Below, piece after piece: positions 43,501 to 50,007 of a DNA stretch of 64,000 nucleotides (positions within the stretch are counted from its first letter, which is position 1; each line of letters opens with the position of its first letter). The stretch covers positions 202,033-266,032 of the forward strand of contig WMCF01000151.1 of assembly GCA_009792885.1 (NCBI GenBank), read 5' to 3'. The notes under the pieces were generated by a model, which was not told the origin of the DNA, did not search any database, and worked only from the letters and a program-made list of their open reading frames with translations. Made by a program: the position numbers and the translations under genes. This DNA is from Eremophila alpestris peregrina (lineage: Eukaryota > Chordata > Aves > Passeriformes > Alaudidae).

Positions 43501-45351
43501 GCAGGTGCAGCCGTGCCTTCCTACAGCCCACCAAAGGCCACCACCATCCCCCAGGGTTTGCTCTTCTCCAGCAAAAACTCATTTGCTGTTGTGCACATTG
43601 TCCCCAGCCCCCCTGAGAGCTCCAGCTGCAAGTGCAGCTGAGGCCAAGTGACACAATTTGGACGCTACCCAAGTGAGGAGTAAGCAACTTGACTTGAGAA
43701 ATCAAAGCATCGGTGAGATTACTGGCTCTGTTTCATCTTTTTTACTATCAGCATAAGGTAAGACAGCCTACAGGTTCATAAATTCAGATTTACGTGCTCA
43801 CAGAAGAAGAAAAATACATGCTCCCTGCTTAAACCCTTCTTGAGCAACAGTCTCCATAGACACTTTGCCTAGTCTTGAGCAAAAACCCTCTATCCTCCCC
43901 AAAAACCAGATATGTGAGAGAGAAATCAGAAGGTCAAATGATATTTTAATTGTTCATTGGTGTCCCTCCCCACGGCAGAAGGGTGGAACAAGATGGGCTT
44001 TAAGGTCCCTGCCAGACCAAACTGTTCTGTGACTTTGATCAGCAAGAGGTTCTCTCTCAATCCCTCGGCATCACCTGCCACTCCTGCTTGTGCTGGAAGA
44101 ACACTCCCAAAAAGAGGCCCAAGGGTGTGTGGGAGCACAGCAAGCAGCCTTGGGAAGGCAGGCTGCAGGCTGGCAGCCCCTGCATTTCTTTGCAGGGCCG
44201 AGGAATTGCAGCAGGACGGCTGAAGACAGCTTCCCTCAGCCTAAACCTCGGCACCTTACCCAAAGTTACGCACTACACCCACACCCCCGGTGCGACAGAT
44301 GGTTCTCAGAAGATCTAATGATGCTCATTTAAAGGCCTGATGACACGGAGATCGCTATCATCACACAGCCAAATCCTCCGAGCAGCCCGGACTCGGGCTG
44401 CCCGGAGCTCTGCGTCGGGCCTGCAGAGGAACATGTCAGGCTGGCAGCAGCGGAGCTGAGCATCACGAGCACGGCTCAGCCAGCAATCCTGAGGCTGTTA
44501 ATGAACTAGAAATAATTAGGCAGCAGCGGAGGCGGGAGCAGGTGCACAGGCACAGCCCCGTGGATCCATCCTGTCACTCAGGAACCCCAAAGCTTCTGCA
44601 AATGCCGCTGCCGGGCTTGGGCTCGTTTTGGGCCCTGACAAACGGGCCCTCTCTGGCGGGAGGGACCCCGGCCGGCGGCAAAGCCTCCCGCCCGCGCTGC
44701 CAGGGTCCGCCCGGTCCCCCGAGCAGCCCCTCCACCCCGACTCTGTGATCTCCGGGGAGCGACCCCCGAGAGGGGACGGGGCAGGACGGCCCCGCCACGG
44801 CCTTCCAGGCCCAGCCAGGGCTGGTTCCGGGACTAGGAGTAGTGCCGGAGGTGGGCGGCCTGTGCCCCACACGGTGGTCCGGGCGTCGCCGCTGCCCCTC
44901 GCAGCTCACAGACTCCCGAGGGCAGAGACGGGGAGCCCTACCCCGCTGTCCCCCGGTGTCCCGGGAGTCCCGTGCCGGGAGCGGAACCATCCCGGGTCCG
45001 GGGGAGAAGGGGGGAAGGGAAGCAGCAGTTGGACGGGACCACGCGGTGTCGAGGGGGGGCGCACTCGGGGGAGGGGGGGGGGGGGGGGGGGGGGATGCTG
45101 GACCGAACCACTCCAAGCGCCCCGCGGGGGGGCCCGGCCGGGGTTACGGCTGGGCTGAACCACTGCGAGCCGGCGGGACACGGGGACACGCCGGGGCCCG
45201 GCCGGGTGGGGGGGGCAGCCAGGGGCGGCCCCGGTGCTCGCGGCGCGTTACCTCCTGACGCGTCCGGTCCCCCTACGCCGGCCTCCGGAGTGATGGCACC
45301 GGCACCCGCCGCGGCCGAGCCCTCTGCCTCCTCAGGCACCTCCAGCTCCAT
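1473..45351 (-). CDS. PIP5K1C: PIP5K1C, phosphatidylinositol-4-phosphate 5-kinase type-1 gamma (18 coding exons; last exon probably off-window)
   Basis: Lipid kinase that phosphorylates PI4P to PI(4,5)P2 at the plasma membrane, focal adhesions and synapses. The joined exons give 675 residues in one open frame with phase kept at every junction. Without exons 13 and 18 the product is 640 residues, the length of the short human isoform as I recall it. Seen in order: variable acidic N-terminus (1-73); kinase core from about 74 to 450 with glycine loop GASGSLFYVT (171-180), lysine of FIIKT (K188), basic KGSTYKRRASKKEKEK stretch (255-270), catalytic [11 protein letters not shown] (D316), metal-binding IID (D398) and activation loop SVHRPSFYAERFF, whose E433 fits PI4P preference in type I enzymes; then a Ser/Glu-rich isoform-variable tail. 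The start has MELEVPEEAE as in mammals and lies in a CpG island. The talin-binding tail exon is not in the window, so the 3' end is incomplete. Confidence 0.95.
1548..3247 (-). other. PIP5K1C: PIP5K1C intron 17
   Basis: About 1.7 kb between the DIYF exon and the WIYSP cassette. I searched the minus strand for an alternative terminal exon with a talin motif and found none. No repeats recognised. Confidence 0.8.
3248..3380 (-). CDS. PIP5K1C: PIP5K1C coding exon 17 (ASQAS repeat, DIYF end)
   Basis: Residues 606-650, ending VPVTDIYF, the point where mammalian isoforms diverge. Holds ETASQASEPASQASDEDD, a 7-residue direct repeat. Acceptor TCTGCAG; donor TTT|GTAAGA in phase 0, so any isoform tail beginning on a codon boundary can join. 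Confidence 0.92.
3632..3739 (-). CDS. PIP5K1C: PIP5K1C coding exon 16 (acidic tail)
   Basis: Residues 570-606, Glu-rich. Contains EEEVQQISVELEPKCDVEIV, the counterpart of the human segment around LQQITVQVEPACSVEIVV. Acceptor TTTCCAG, donor GA|GTGAGT. Confidence 0.92.
3740..5999 (-). other. PIP5K1C: PIP5K1C intron 15
   Basis: About 2.3 kb of intron sequence. No repeat, open frame with family resemblance or RNA gene was recognised in it. Confidence 0.8.
6000..6032 (-). CDS. PIP5K1C: PIP5K1C coding exon 15 (33 bases)
   Basis: Residues 559-570, RRRTHSSGQDGR, matching human RRRTQSSGQDGR. Acceptor TTCCGCAG, donor CAG|GTGAGA. The exon is phase-symmetric, so it could also be skipped in frame. Confidence 0.9.
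6308..6446 (-). CDS. PIP5K1C: PIP5K1C coding exon 14
   Basis: Residues 513-559, Ser/Thr-rich tail with [20 protein letters not shown] and ERSPSETSEQPRYR, as in human. Acceptor CCAGCAG; a second AG three bases on would drop one residue. Donor AG|GTGAGG. Confidence 0.93.
6447..7232 (-). other. PIP5K1C: PIP5K1C intron 13
   Basis: Intron of 786 bases separating the micro-exon from exon 14. Nothing further recognised. Confidence 0.8.
7233..7262 (-). CDS. PIP5K1C: PIP5K1C putative 30-base in-frame micro-exon 13
   Basis: Acceptor GCTTTGCAG|GTGC and strong donor GAAG|GTAAGAGT bound 30 bases that keep phase 1 on both sides. Inclusion inserts ten residues, GAKPNQDREE between the DEG of exon 12 and RPDLLP of exon 14. 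Skipping gives exactly the human-like junction DEG-RPDLLP. I infer an alternatively spliced cassette; no transcript evidence is available. Confidence 0.6.
7422..7583 (-). CDS. PIP5K1C: PIP5K1C coding exon 12
   Basis: Residues 449-503. Starts SLKSSPSKKGR and ends YDLRAARSYPTLDDEG, a block shared with human. Marks the start of the variable C-terminal tail. Donor GAAG|GTGACA, phase 1. Confidence 0.93.
7799..8155 (-). mobile_element. CR1 LINE 3' fragment
   Basis: About 350 bases within PIP5K1C intron 11, starting TCATGGAACGTTTTGGGTTG and including GGGCCTCACTACCCT and TCCTTCCCCCTC. It extends to within about 60 bases of the exon 11 donor. Confidence 0.9.
8216..8300 (-). CDS. PIP5K1C: PIP5K1C coding exon 11 (activation/specificity loop)
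   Basis: Residues 421-449. DTVSVHRPSFYAERFFKFM is the substrate-specificity loop; E433 corresponds to the Glu that favours PI4P in type I kinases. Acceptor TTGTAG, donor CCT|GTAAGT with one base of a split Ser codon. Confidence 0.95.
8301..9258 (-). other. PIP5K1C: PIP5K1C intron 10
   Basis: Intron of 958 bases. Overlapping open frames of about 140 codons on both strands (8,777-9,248) show no family resemblance and are taken as chance. Confidence 0.8.
9259..9307 (-). CDS. PIP5K1C: PIP5K1C coding exon 10 (49 bases)
   Basis: Residues 404-420, RFIKKLEHTWKALVHDG, identical to human. Acceptor TTAG, donor GGG|GTGAGT. Confidence 0.95.
9308..10950 (-). other. PIP5K1C: PIP5K1C introns 9 and 8 flanking exon 9
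   Basis: Intron 9 (9,308-9,758) and intron 8 (9,843-10,950). No repeats or other features recognised in either. Confidence 0.75.
9759..9842 (-). CDS. PIP5K1C: PIP5K1C coding exon 9 (IID metal site)
   Basis: Residues 376-404, with ERLLLHVGIIDILQSY; D398 of IID is the metal-binding residue equivalent to Asp of DFG in protein kinases. Acceptor CTGCAG, donor AG|GTAGGT. Confidence 0.95.
10951..11156 (-). CDS. PIP5K1C: PIP5K1C coding exon 8 (catalytic MDYSLLLG)
   Basis: Residues 308-376. Starts [20 protein letters not shown] with catalytic D316. The middle is an insert loop with STSDEKRPVGQKALYSTAME. Acceptor CTGTAG, donor AC|GTAGGT. Confidence 0.96.
11157..11661 (-). other. PIP5K1C: PIP5K1C intron 7
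   Basis: 505-base intron between the two large kinase-core exons. Nothing recognised. Confidence 0.8.
11662..11961 (-). CDS. PIP5K1C: PIP5K1C coding exon 7 (largest kinase-core exon)
   Basis: Exactly 100 codons, residues 208-307, from NLNQNPRTLLPKF to LVKTLQRDCL. Includes MNNILPRVVKMHLKFDLKGS and the basic KRRASKKEKEK segment. Nearly every residue equals human; the few changes include Ser for Phe in KEKSSPTYKD. Confidence 0.97.
13029..13231 (-). mobile_element. CR1 LINE 3' fragment
   Basis: Intron 6. Starts TCACAGAACCTCAGGATGG, continues GGGCAGGGACACCTTCCACT and AAGGGAAGAATTTCTTCCT. Minus orientation. Confidence 0.9.
13757..14122 (+). mobile_element. CR1 LINE 3' fragment
   Basis: Contains AATAGCCTCAAGTTGTGCCA, GGTTTAGGTTGGATATTAGG and GGTCTTTTCCAACCTTAAGA and ends TCTTCTATGATTG, the usual CR1 terminus. 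Plus strand, antisense to PIP5K1C. Confidence 0.92.
14490..14642 (-). CDS. PIP5K1C: PIP5K1C coding exon 6 (glycine loop and ATP lysine)
   Basis: Residues 157-207. Carries the nucleotide-binding loop GASGSLFYVTSDDEF and the ATP-contacting lysine in IIKTVMHKE (K188). Acceptor CTCACCAG, donor ATG|GTGTGT. Confidence 0.95.
15131..15252 (-). mobile_element. CR1 LINE 3' fragment (short)
   Basis: AAAATCCCAGAATGCTCTGG followed by the GGGCAGGGACACCTTCCACT block. Very short 5'-truncated tail. Confidence 0.82.
16442..16630 (-). mobile_element. CR1 LINE 3' fragment next to exon 5
   Basis: Starts GGAATCATGGAATGTTTTGG and reaches CAGGACTTCACCACCCTCAT. It lies in sense orientation just downstream of the PIP5K1C exon 5 donor. 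Confidence 0.9.
16677..16794 (-). CDS. PIP5K1C: PIP5K1C coding exon 5
   Basis: Residues 117-156, including SNLTPAHHFADFRFKTYAPV and ELFGIRPDDYL, almost identical to mammals. Acceptor TGTGCAG, donor TTG|GTATGG. A CR1 tail ends about 46 bases downstream of the donor. Confidence 0.95.
16795..17388 (-). other. PIP5K1C: PIP5K1C intron 4
   Basis: 594-base intron, rather AT-rich. No feature recognised. Confidence 0.75.
17389..17519 (-). CDS. PIP5K1C: PIP5K1C coding exon 4
   Basis: Residues 74-117. Contains TTSSTLKGAIQLGIGYTVG and the segment DVLMQDFYVVESIFFP at the start of the PIPK kinase domain. Donor AG|GTAAAG leaves a split Ser codon. Confidence 0.95.
17814..17900 (-). CDS. PIP5K1C: PIP5K1C coding exon 3
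   Basis: Residues 45-73, ending GVDASGETTYKK-like (here SVDASGETTYKK). Acceptor CTTGCAG, donor AAG|GTTTGG. Compared with human it lacks the VLSMTA segment; the bird exon starts GPSLPGQPGQGKK. Confidence 0.93.
17901..20091 (-). other. PIP5K1C: PIP5K1C intron 2
   Basis: About 2.2 kb. No repeat or other gene recognised. Confidence 0.8.
20092..20123 (-). CDS. PIP5K1C: PIP5K1C coding exon 2 (32 bases)
   Basis: Tiny exon after a 25 kb intron. Acceptor TCTGCAG, donor GAG|GTGAGA. Adds GLGPKKTAVTE (residues 34-44), which matches the human block with QKKAAPTE. Both phases fit exons 1 and 3. Confidence 0.88.
21390..21716 (+). mobile_element. CR1 LINE 3' fragment
   Basis: Contains GGACAAGGGCCTAGAGGGAC, GATGGTGAGGCCCTGGCACA and GGAGCAACCTGGTGTAGTGG, then AGGTCCCTTCCAATCCAAAA. 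Plus strand. Confidence 0.92.
23521..23655 (+). mobile_element. CR1 LINE 3' fragment (interrupted)
   Basis: GGTGGTGAGGCCCTGGCACA and GGAGCAACCTGGTCTAGTGG, breaking off at GTGTCCCTTCCACTCCC without the terminal repeat. Confidence 0.88.
23782..23975 (-). mobile_element. CR1 LINE 3' fragment, second subfamily
   Basis: GATCACAGAATCCTAGAATA then CCCACAAGGATCACTGAGTC and GCACAGACACCCCAACAATC. This is a different subfamily from the GGGCAGGGACACC copies; related copies are at 34,280 and 36,205. Confidence 0.88.
24298..24398 (+). mobile_element. CR1 LINE 3' fragment (short)
   Basis: CTGGTCTAGAGAAAGGTGTC to CCATTCCAGGATTCTATGAA, the last about 100 bases of a CR1. Confidence 0.85.
24783..25068 (-). 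mobile_element. CR1 LINE 3' fragment
   Basis: Well preserved: AATCATAGAATGGTTTGGGT, GGGCAGGGACACCTTCCACT, AGGGCCTCAGCACCCTCACA and GGGAAGAATTTCTTTGCAAT. Confidence 0.93.
26447..26471 (+). repeat. A25 homopolymer
   Basis: Run of 25 A. No recognisable SINE or retrocopy body precedes it and no target-site duplication is obvious, so it is treated as a simple repeat. Confidence 0.9.
29478..29540 (+). mobile_element. CR1 LINE terminal fragment
   Basis: Only the last 60 bases: TTGGTCTTTTCCAACCTTAA then GGTTCCATGATTCTGTGATC. Confidence 0.8.
29900..30411 (+). mobile_element. CR1 LINE 3' fragment (about 510 bases)
   Basis: One of the longer copies. It includes CAGAGCTGCCTCCAGGTCTG, CTGGAGCAAGTCTGGAGGAG, GGTGGTGAGGCCCTGGCACA and ends CCAAACTATTCTGTGATTCC. 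Open frames crossing it on both strands are repeat-derived. Confidence 0.93.
32036..32592 (-). mobile_element. CR1 LINE 3' fragment (about 555 bases, third subfamily)
   Basis: Longest CR1 piece in the window. It starts AATCATAGAATCACTAAAGG, continues AAAAGACCTCCAAGGTAATC and ends around GGACAGTCACTGGTCCTG. The GACCTCCAAG signature separates it from the GGGACCTTAAAG copies. Confidence 0.93.
34280..34708 (+). mobile_element. CR1 LINE 3' fragment, second subfamily
   Basis: TGGAGAGTGTCCAGAGGAGG through GTTGGGGTGTCTGTGCAGGG to ATATTCCAGGAATCTATGAA. It explains a 139-codon open frame at 34,348. Confidence 0.93.
36205..36343 (+). mobile_element. CR1 LINE 3' fragment, second subfamily
   Basis: GGGATTATTGGGGTTCTCCT, AGTGATCCTTGTGCGTCCCT and GGAGATTCTATGG. 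Shortened relative of the copy at 34,280. Confidence 0.87.
40455..40567 (+). mobile_element. CR1 LINE 3' fragment (short)
   Basis: CTGGTCTAGGGGAAGGTGTC, then CCCACCCAAACCATTCTTTC and ATTCTACGAATC. Confidence 0.85.
43956..44038 (+). mobile_element. CR1 LINE terminal fragment
   Basis: GTGTCCCTCCCCACGGCAGA, TTTAAGGTCCCTGCCAGACC and CTGTTCTGTGACTTTGATC. Only about 80 bases remain. Confidence 0.82.
45073..45094 (+). repeat. G22 homopolymer in PIP5K1C intron 1
   Basis: Uninterrupted run of 22 G, preceded by GGGGGAG, about 160 bases inside intron 1. On the transcribed RNA of PIP5K1C it is C-rich. It is a potential G-quadruplex on the plus (template) strand and likely length-variable. Confidence 0.9.
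45252..45351 (-). CDS. PIP5K1C: PIP5K1C coding exon 1 (start codon)
   Basis: Encodes residues 1-34, beginning MELEVPEEAEGSAAAGAGAI, and ends at donor GAG|GTAACG with one base of a split Gly codon. The first six residues equal human; the remainder is a diverged, Ala/Gly-rich low-complexity stretch. The ATG sits at 45,351 in the CpG island. Confidence 0.93.
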
Positions 45352-45687
45352 GGCGGCCGCGGGCAGGCGCAGCCCCGGGGCAAGACAGGCCCCGGACAGG
45401 CCAGCGCCCGCCGCCGCGCTCCTCCCGGGTACCGGCCGCGGCGCGGAGGACCCTGGGAGCGCCGCGGACCATAGAACGCGGGTGGCGCCGCGGCCAGACA
45501 CGCCCCGAACAGTGCCGGAAGCACAGCGGGGCTTTTCCGCCGGAGTTAATTGCGATGTGGCGGAGGGCTGTCGCGATAACCGGTGGGCTGTGGGATTCGA
45601 CGGGAGGGAAAAGGAAGGCCGCAGCAACTCCCACCGCTCCCTCACGGTGCGGCGGCCGCGACACCTCCGGTGGAGGGGGAAGCAGCA

Positions 45688-45855
45688 CGGGGGCGGGGCC
45701 TGCGATCACCATGGCACCGGGGCGGGGCTCCGCTGGGGGGCGGGGCCTGCCTGTCAGTTGCTATGGCAGTGGAGGCGGGGCCTGTAGGTGCCCATAACAG
45801 CGGGGGCGTGGCTCCAACGGGGGGCGGGGCTAAGGCGGAGGGGCGGGGCTAAGGC
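45688..45855. promoter_or_regulatory. Array of seven GC boxes
   Basis: Seven GGGCGGGGC-type motifs within about 170 bases (near 45,690, 45,720, 45,736, 45,772, 45,802, 45,823 and 45,840; one has CGTGG), all with the G-rich strand on plus. These are candidate Sp1/KLF sites about 340-500 bases upstream of the PIP5K1C ATG. Confidence 0.75.
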
Positions 45856-46448
45856 GGGGGCGCGGCCGGCACGGCACTGCCTCCGTCCCGTCGGGGCTCG
45901 GTTCCTACCGCGCTGCCGCCGCTGGACCGGGGCCCTCCGGGAGCCTTCCCGGTACCGGGTGTCGCCTACCCCGTCCCACCCCTTCCCCCCCGGTCTCCGA
46001 GAGCTCCCGGTAGCTGTACAATCCGCCGGGCTGGACGGGACCTGCTATGCACTGGGACCCGGACACGCTCCCTCCCCCCTGCGCGGCCCCGGCGCCGTTC
46101 AGCGCCTCCGGTTCCCAGTCCGTGCTGGGGCCCAGCTCCTCCTGGCCCCGCGGCACCATCTAGTGGCGCCGCCCGGCCCGGCTCAGCCCCTGGGTGCGGG
46201 TCAGCCCGGGCCGGCCCCGCCGGTTGTCGGAGCCTCGGGGCCACGCGTGTCCCGGATGGGTAGCTGCGGCTGGGAGGCAACGCTGGAACCACCGGCGCTA
46301 ATGAGCCTGCTCGGCAGGGCCGGCCCCCTCCAGAGGGGCTCCCGAGTGCGGCTGATCCTGGGGAGCGGCGGGAGCTGCTCCAGGCTCCCCGGGGAGCTCG
46401 GCCGGGAGCAGCCGGTGCCGAGGAGCGAGCGGAGGGGCAGGCGGCGGC

Positions 46449-46642
46449 ATGGCTCCGGCTCCGGGGTGGCGGCTGTGGGCCGGGGGCTTCCACACAAACT
46501 GGTCTCCCCACGCCGCCTCGGCGCTGGGCTGGGAGCGGTACCGGCCCCGGCGGGAGGCGGAGAGCCGCGGCGTGGACCTGATTGCTGTCACCGCCGGAAA
46601 GCGGCCCCGCGGGACGAGGGATGACGGGGTCCTGGTCCTCAG
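46449..46642 (+). CDS. Candidate first exon or uORF of an unidentified plus-strand transcript
   Basis: GGCGGCATGG start context and 64 codons, MAPAPGWRLWAGGFHTNWSP onward, to a possible donor CTCAG|GTGCGG (phase 2). I recognise no family. Joining to the TJP3 acceptor at 50,008 gives a quick stop (TGA after five codons), so it could at most be an upstream reading frame of TJP3. In a CpG island such open frames arise easily by chance. Confidence 0.2.
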
Positions 46643-46650
46643 GTGCGGAC

Positions 46651-49600
46651 AGGGGCAAGGGAAGGGGCAAGAGAAGGGGCAGCAGCCATCACCAGCTTCT
46701 CCCACACCACCCAAGGACAGGGATCCCCAGGCTGGCGCCCGTGTCTGTCCCGTCTTGGAACAGTGGGTAACTCTGAGAGGGTTTGGGGGTCTGGGGTAGA
46801 GTCCCACTGCTTCCCTGCACAGGGCAAGGATTTGGGGGGAGGAACCCCTCTCTGCAGGTGCCGCCACCACCAGCATCTTGTGAGCCTGTCCCGGTGCAGC
46901 GCTGGGAGGGCGATGAGTGCAGGTGGCTGACCCACCATCACGGTGGAGGACACCAGGGACAGCCGTCCGGGAGACCTGCTGTGCCCGGGAAGCTGTCCCG
47001 GGACCCCCTTCCTGCTCCTTTCCCGCTGCAGGCAGAGTCTGGGCCACAAAGGGTTACGCAAGGCACCCTCGAGTGACACCACTGCCACCAGCCCGGGAGC
47101 TCAGCTCCTTCCTGGTCGGATCCCAGGCTCGGTGAGTGCCTAATTCTGTCCCCCGGGATCTATCGGCCGTGCTTTCTGGCTTTCAGCCATGCTTTCACCT
47201 GGGGAACTGGCCATGCTTTGTCCCTCTCTGGGTGGCTCCAGGACCTAGTGACCCTCCTGGAGCTCTGCCCCGTGTCAGGGAGATACCCCGGGGGATCAGA
47301 GCTCCACGCCCCAGGGCTGGAGGACGTGCCTCGCTGCTGCTGATTTACACTCAGTCCGGAGCAGCCCTTCCAGAGACCTTTTCCCAGAGCAGGGGGTCGG
47401 GATCGTTGCTCTATGGGTGGGGTTGGGATAGAGCAGCCTCTGGAGGGATCTCGGACCTCAGTGCTGAATTGGCCAGGACCAGACAAGGGACGAGTGGGTT
47501 TTGCAGCACTGGCTGAGAGCAAGTCCTCAGGAGGAGGACCCCTATCAGGGGAGGGAGGATTGGGAAATATTATGGGTGGTGGGGTTGGCTGTGTGCACAG
47601 CTGGGGTGGACAGTGTGTATCACTTTCTGATAACCCTGACTCATTGCTGTCCCCATGGAGGGCATTGTTGATGGCGTCACCCGGGGCCAGGCTCAGCCCC
47701 GAACTGGGGATCTGGCAGTGGGATGAGCTGCCCCAGTACAGCTTGGCTTTGTTTGGCTTCAAAACCCCTGGGAGGTGCTGCCACGGTACATGTGTGGGGT
47801 ACCGTGCGGCTCCCAAGTGCTGCCGGTGCCCGGTGCTGGGTGTGTCGGGCTGGGCCATGGTCAGCTCTGCCCAGATACTGCCTCTCCCTGCGGGGCCATT
47901 CCAGGTGCGGGCTGGTTTCTATCAGAAACCGGCTGAGCCGGCTCCTCCTGCTGCCAGCCTCGGCCTTTGGCTGGTGCAGGCCCTAAGCCAGGTCTTACGG
48001 GGGAGACTGGGGATAGGGACAGGGCTTGATGGCACTGTGGGCACACTGCCTCTGTCGCTGGAGCTGCTGCTATTCCCATGCTGCCCCAGCTTGAGGAGAG
48101 CAACAGGTAGCAGTGGAATGCAAATTTGTGGGCGGTTTGTGGCACCACGGTGGTGGGACAATCATGGGAGCCAGCTGGGGATAGTGAGGGGCTGTGTTGG
48201 GTGGCATCAGGTGGCTCTAGCACAGCAGATGTCACCACCCTAGGGAGAGGGATGATCTAGCTGCTCCAGGCTGGTGTCTCTTGGACCTACAGCTTACACC
48301 ATGTCACCTGCAGGTGTCCAGGGAGCACAAACAACACTGGTGACACAGCTGAAACCACCCCAATGCCACACTGGGAGTTCCTGTTTATTATCATCTTTCC
48401 CAGTGCCAGGACAGCGGGTGCTGCCACACTGGGGTCCTGCCCAGCCCCAGCTACCCCCTGGTCCCACATGTCCCGGGGTGGCAGGGAGGCACTTGGGCTG
48501 GTTTCAGCAGCTGGTGACGCAGAGGGGACTCTGCCCTCCACACCCATGGCTGCAGTGGCCTGTCGGGTGAATGATTACCACAGGTCTCCCCTGGCCCTCC
48601 CCAGGGCTGCAGTGAGCTGGTCTCATTTCACAGGTTCAGGCTGGTCTCATTTTGGGGGCTCAGCCAGCTGCCTCAGCACCGCTCCAGCCGGGGCTGCCCA
48701 TGGGATGTCCTTGTGCCAGGGCTGAGCTGCCTCACTTGCCTTGGGCTGGCTGCCCACTGCCAGATCCCTGATGTGGCATCACCCCGGCATTGCCCACAAG
48801 ATGTCTCTGTGTCCCACCAAAGCTGCCCGGTGGCCAATTCCCAAAGGGCTTGTGGAGGTTTTGTGGCACTAATGTGGGCATCCATGGCTGGGCTTGAGGG
48901 TGCCTGAGCTGCACTGGGGACTGTTAGGAATGAGCCCAGCCCTGGCACAGCCACTCCAGAGCCCTCGGACACCATGGCCGTGTAGTGCCATGGGAACTGG
49001 GATGTTCAGTTTGGAGAAGGGTGCTCAGGGGACCTCATTGCTCTCTACAGCTCCCAAAAGGAGATTGTAGTGCGGTGGGGATCAGCCTCTTCTGCCAAGT
49101 GTCAGGACCTGAGGAAACGGCCTCAAGTTGTACCAATGGAGATTCAGATTAGATACTAGATAATTTTTTTTCACTGAAGGAGTGGTCAGGCAATGGAGTA
49201 AGTTGCCCAAGGAGATGCTGGAGTCATCATCCCTGGAAGCATTCAAGAGATATCTGGATCTGGCACTTGGGGCCATGGTTTAGGGGTGATTATGGTGGTG
49301 TTGGAATGACAGTTGGATTTGATGATCTTGAAGGCCTCTTGATGATTCTGTGATTCTGTGAGGCCCTGATCAAAGTGGCCTGTCCCTGTCCTGGTCCTGC
49401 TGTCTCCCACCATCATGGGAACTCATGTCTTTCTAGGTTCATGCTGATGTTCCCTCCAGGGAGACAGGTGTAGATCCCTGGGCTCATCCCAGGAGTTTCA
49501 GCCTCAAAGGGACATTATTCTGTCAGTCAGGCTCATCTGCCTTTGGTGGAAAACACTGGATTTGGGGAAAAACCAGGGAAACCAAATGATAAAACTGGGG

Positions 49601-50007
49601 CAGTGGTGCTATCAAACCAGCTAGCAGAGCTGCTGGAGCTCAGAGTGGGTGGACAGGCACTGAAACACCATTCAGAGCAGCACCCCAAGGCCTGCCAGCT
49701 CCAGGAGGACAGAGCAGAATCAGACCACGAGGATGGCATGGACAGCAGGTCCCAGCCATGGAGATGACTGTCCTTGCCCTGTGTAAAACCTCCCCTTCCA
49801 TGGATGTATGTCTGAGGGAATGGAGATGGACCCCTAGGGGGTGATTTCATGGTGTACAGAGGCAGCTCTGGGTTCGCAGCCATGCAGGGTTAGCTGGGTG
49901 TGACACAGCTGCCAGTCCCAGTGTCCTGCAACCATGGAGCTCTGTCCCCTGCAGCCTCACAGTCCCTGATGCTTATGGCTCAGCTTTGCTGCTGCTCTTT
50001 GTTGCAG
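46651..50007. other. PIP5K1C-TJP3 intergenic / TJP3 5' region
   Basis: About 3.4 kb between the CpG island and the first recognised TJP3 exon. It holds one CR1 tail (49,002-49,362). GC-rich open frames of over 200 codons at 47,160-48,243 have no recognisable family and overlap on both strands. A non-coding first exon of TJP3 probably lies here or in the island, but I cannot place it. Confidence 0.6.
49002..49362 (+). mobile_element. CR1 LINE 3' fragment upstream of TJP3
   Basis: Starts GTTCAGTTTGGAGAAGGGTG, includes CGGCCTCAAGTTGTACCAAT and AGATTCAGATTAGATACTAG and ends with the intact tandem terminus GATTCTGTGATTCTGTGA. It lies about 650 bases upstream of the TJP3 first recognised acceptor. 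Confidence 0.94.

Larger units (their letters stand above)
20124..45251 (-). other. PIP5K1C: PIP5K1C intron 1 (about 25 kb)
   Basis: Spans from the first coding exon to the 32-base exon 2. It holds twelve CR1 fragments in both orientations, a 25-A run at 26,447-26,471, and a 22-G run close to exon 1. No open frame here resembles a known protein; the longer ones lie in CR1 sequence or are short. Bases 30,413-32,035, 32,593-34,279, 36,344-40,454 and 40,568-43,955 are free of recognised repeats. Long first introns often host enhancers, but none can be named from sequence alone. Confidence 0.85.
44600..46650. promoter_or_regulatory. CpG island covering the PIP5K1C start
   Basis: Base composition changes abruptly to very GC- and CpG-rich around the PIP5K1C ATG (45,351). 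It includes an ETS-like CCGGAAG at 45,512-45,518 on the plus strand, and GC boxes upstream of the gene. I infer the PIP5K1C promoter, perhaps firing in both directions. Exact transcription starts cannot be set. Confidence 0.8.

Noticed and set aside
44516..47047. Many 100-280 codon frames on both strands in the CpG island
   Set aside because: Explained by very high G+C; Pro/Gly/Ala/Arg-rich translations without domains. Only the PIP5K1C exon 1 frame is supported.
47160..48243. Overlapping long open frames on both strands (232 and 276 codons)
   Set aside because: No family resemblance, no exon-like boundaries that fit neighbours, and both strands open at once in GC-rich DNA, which lowers stop frequency.
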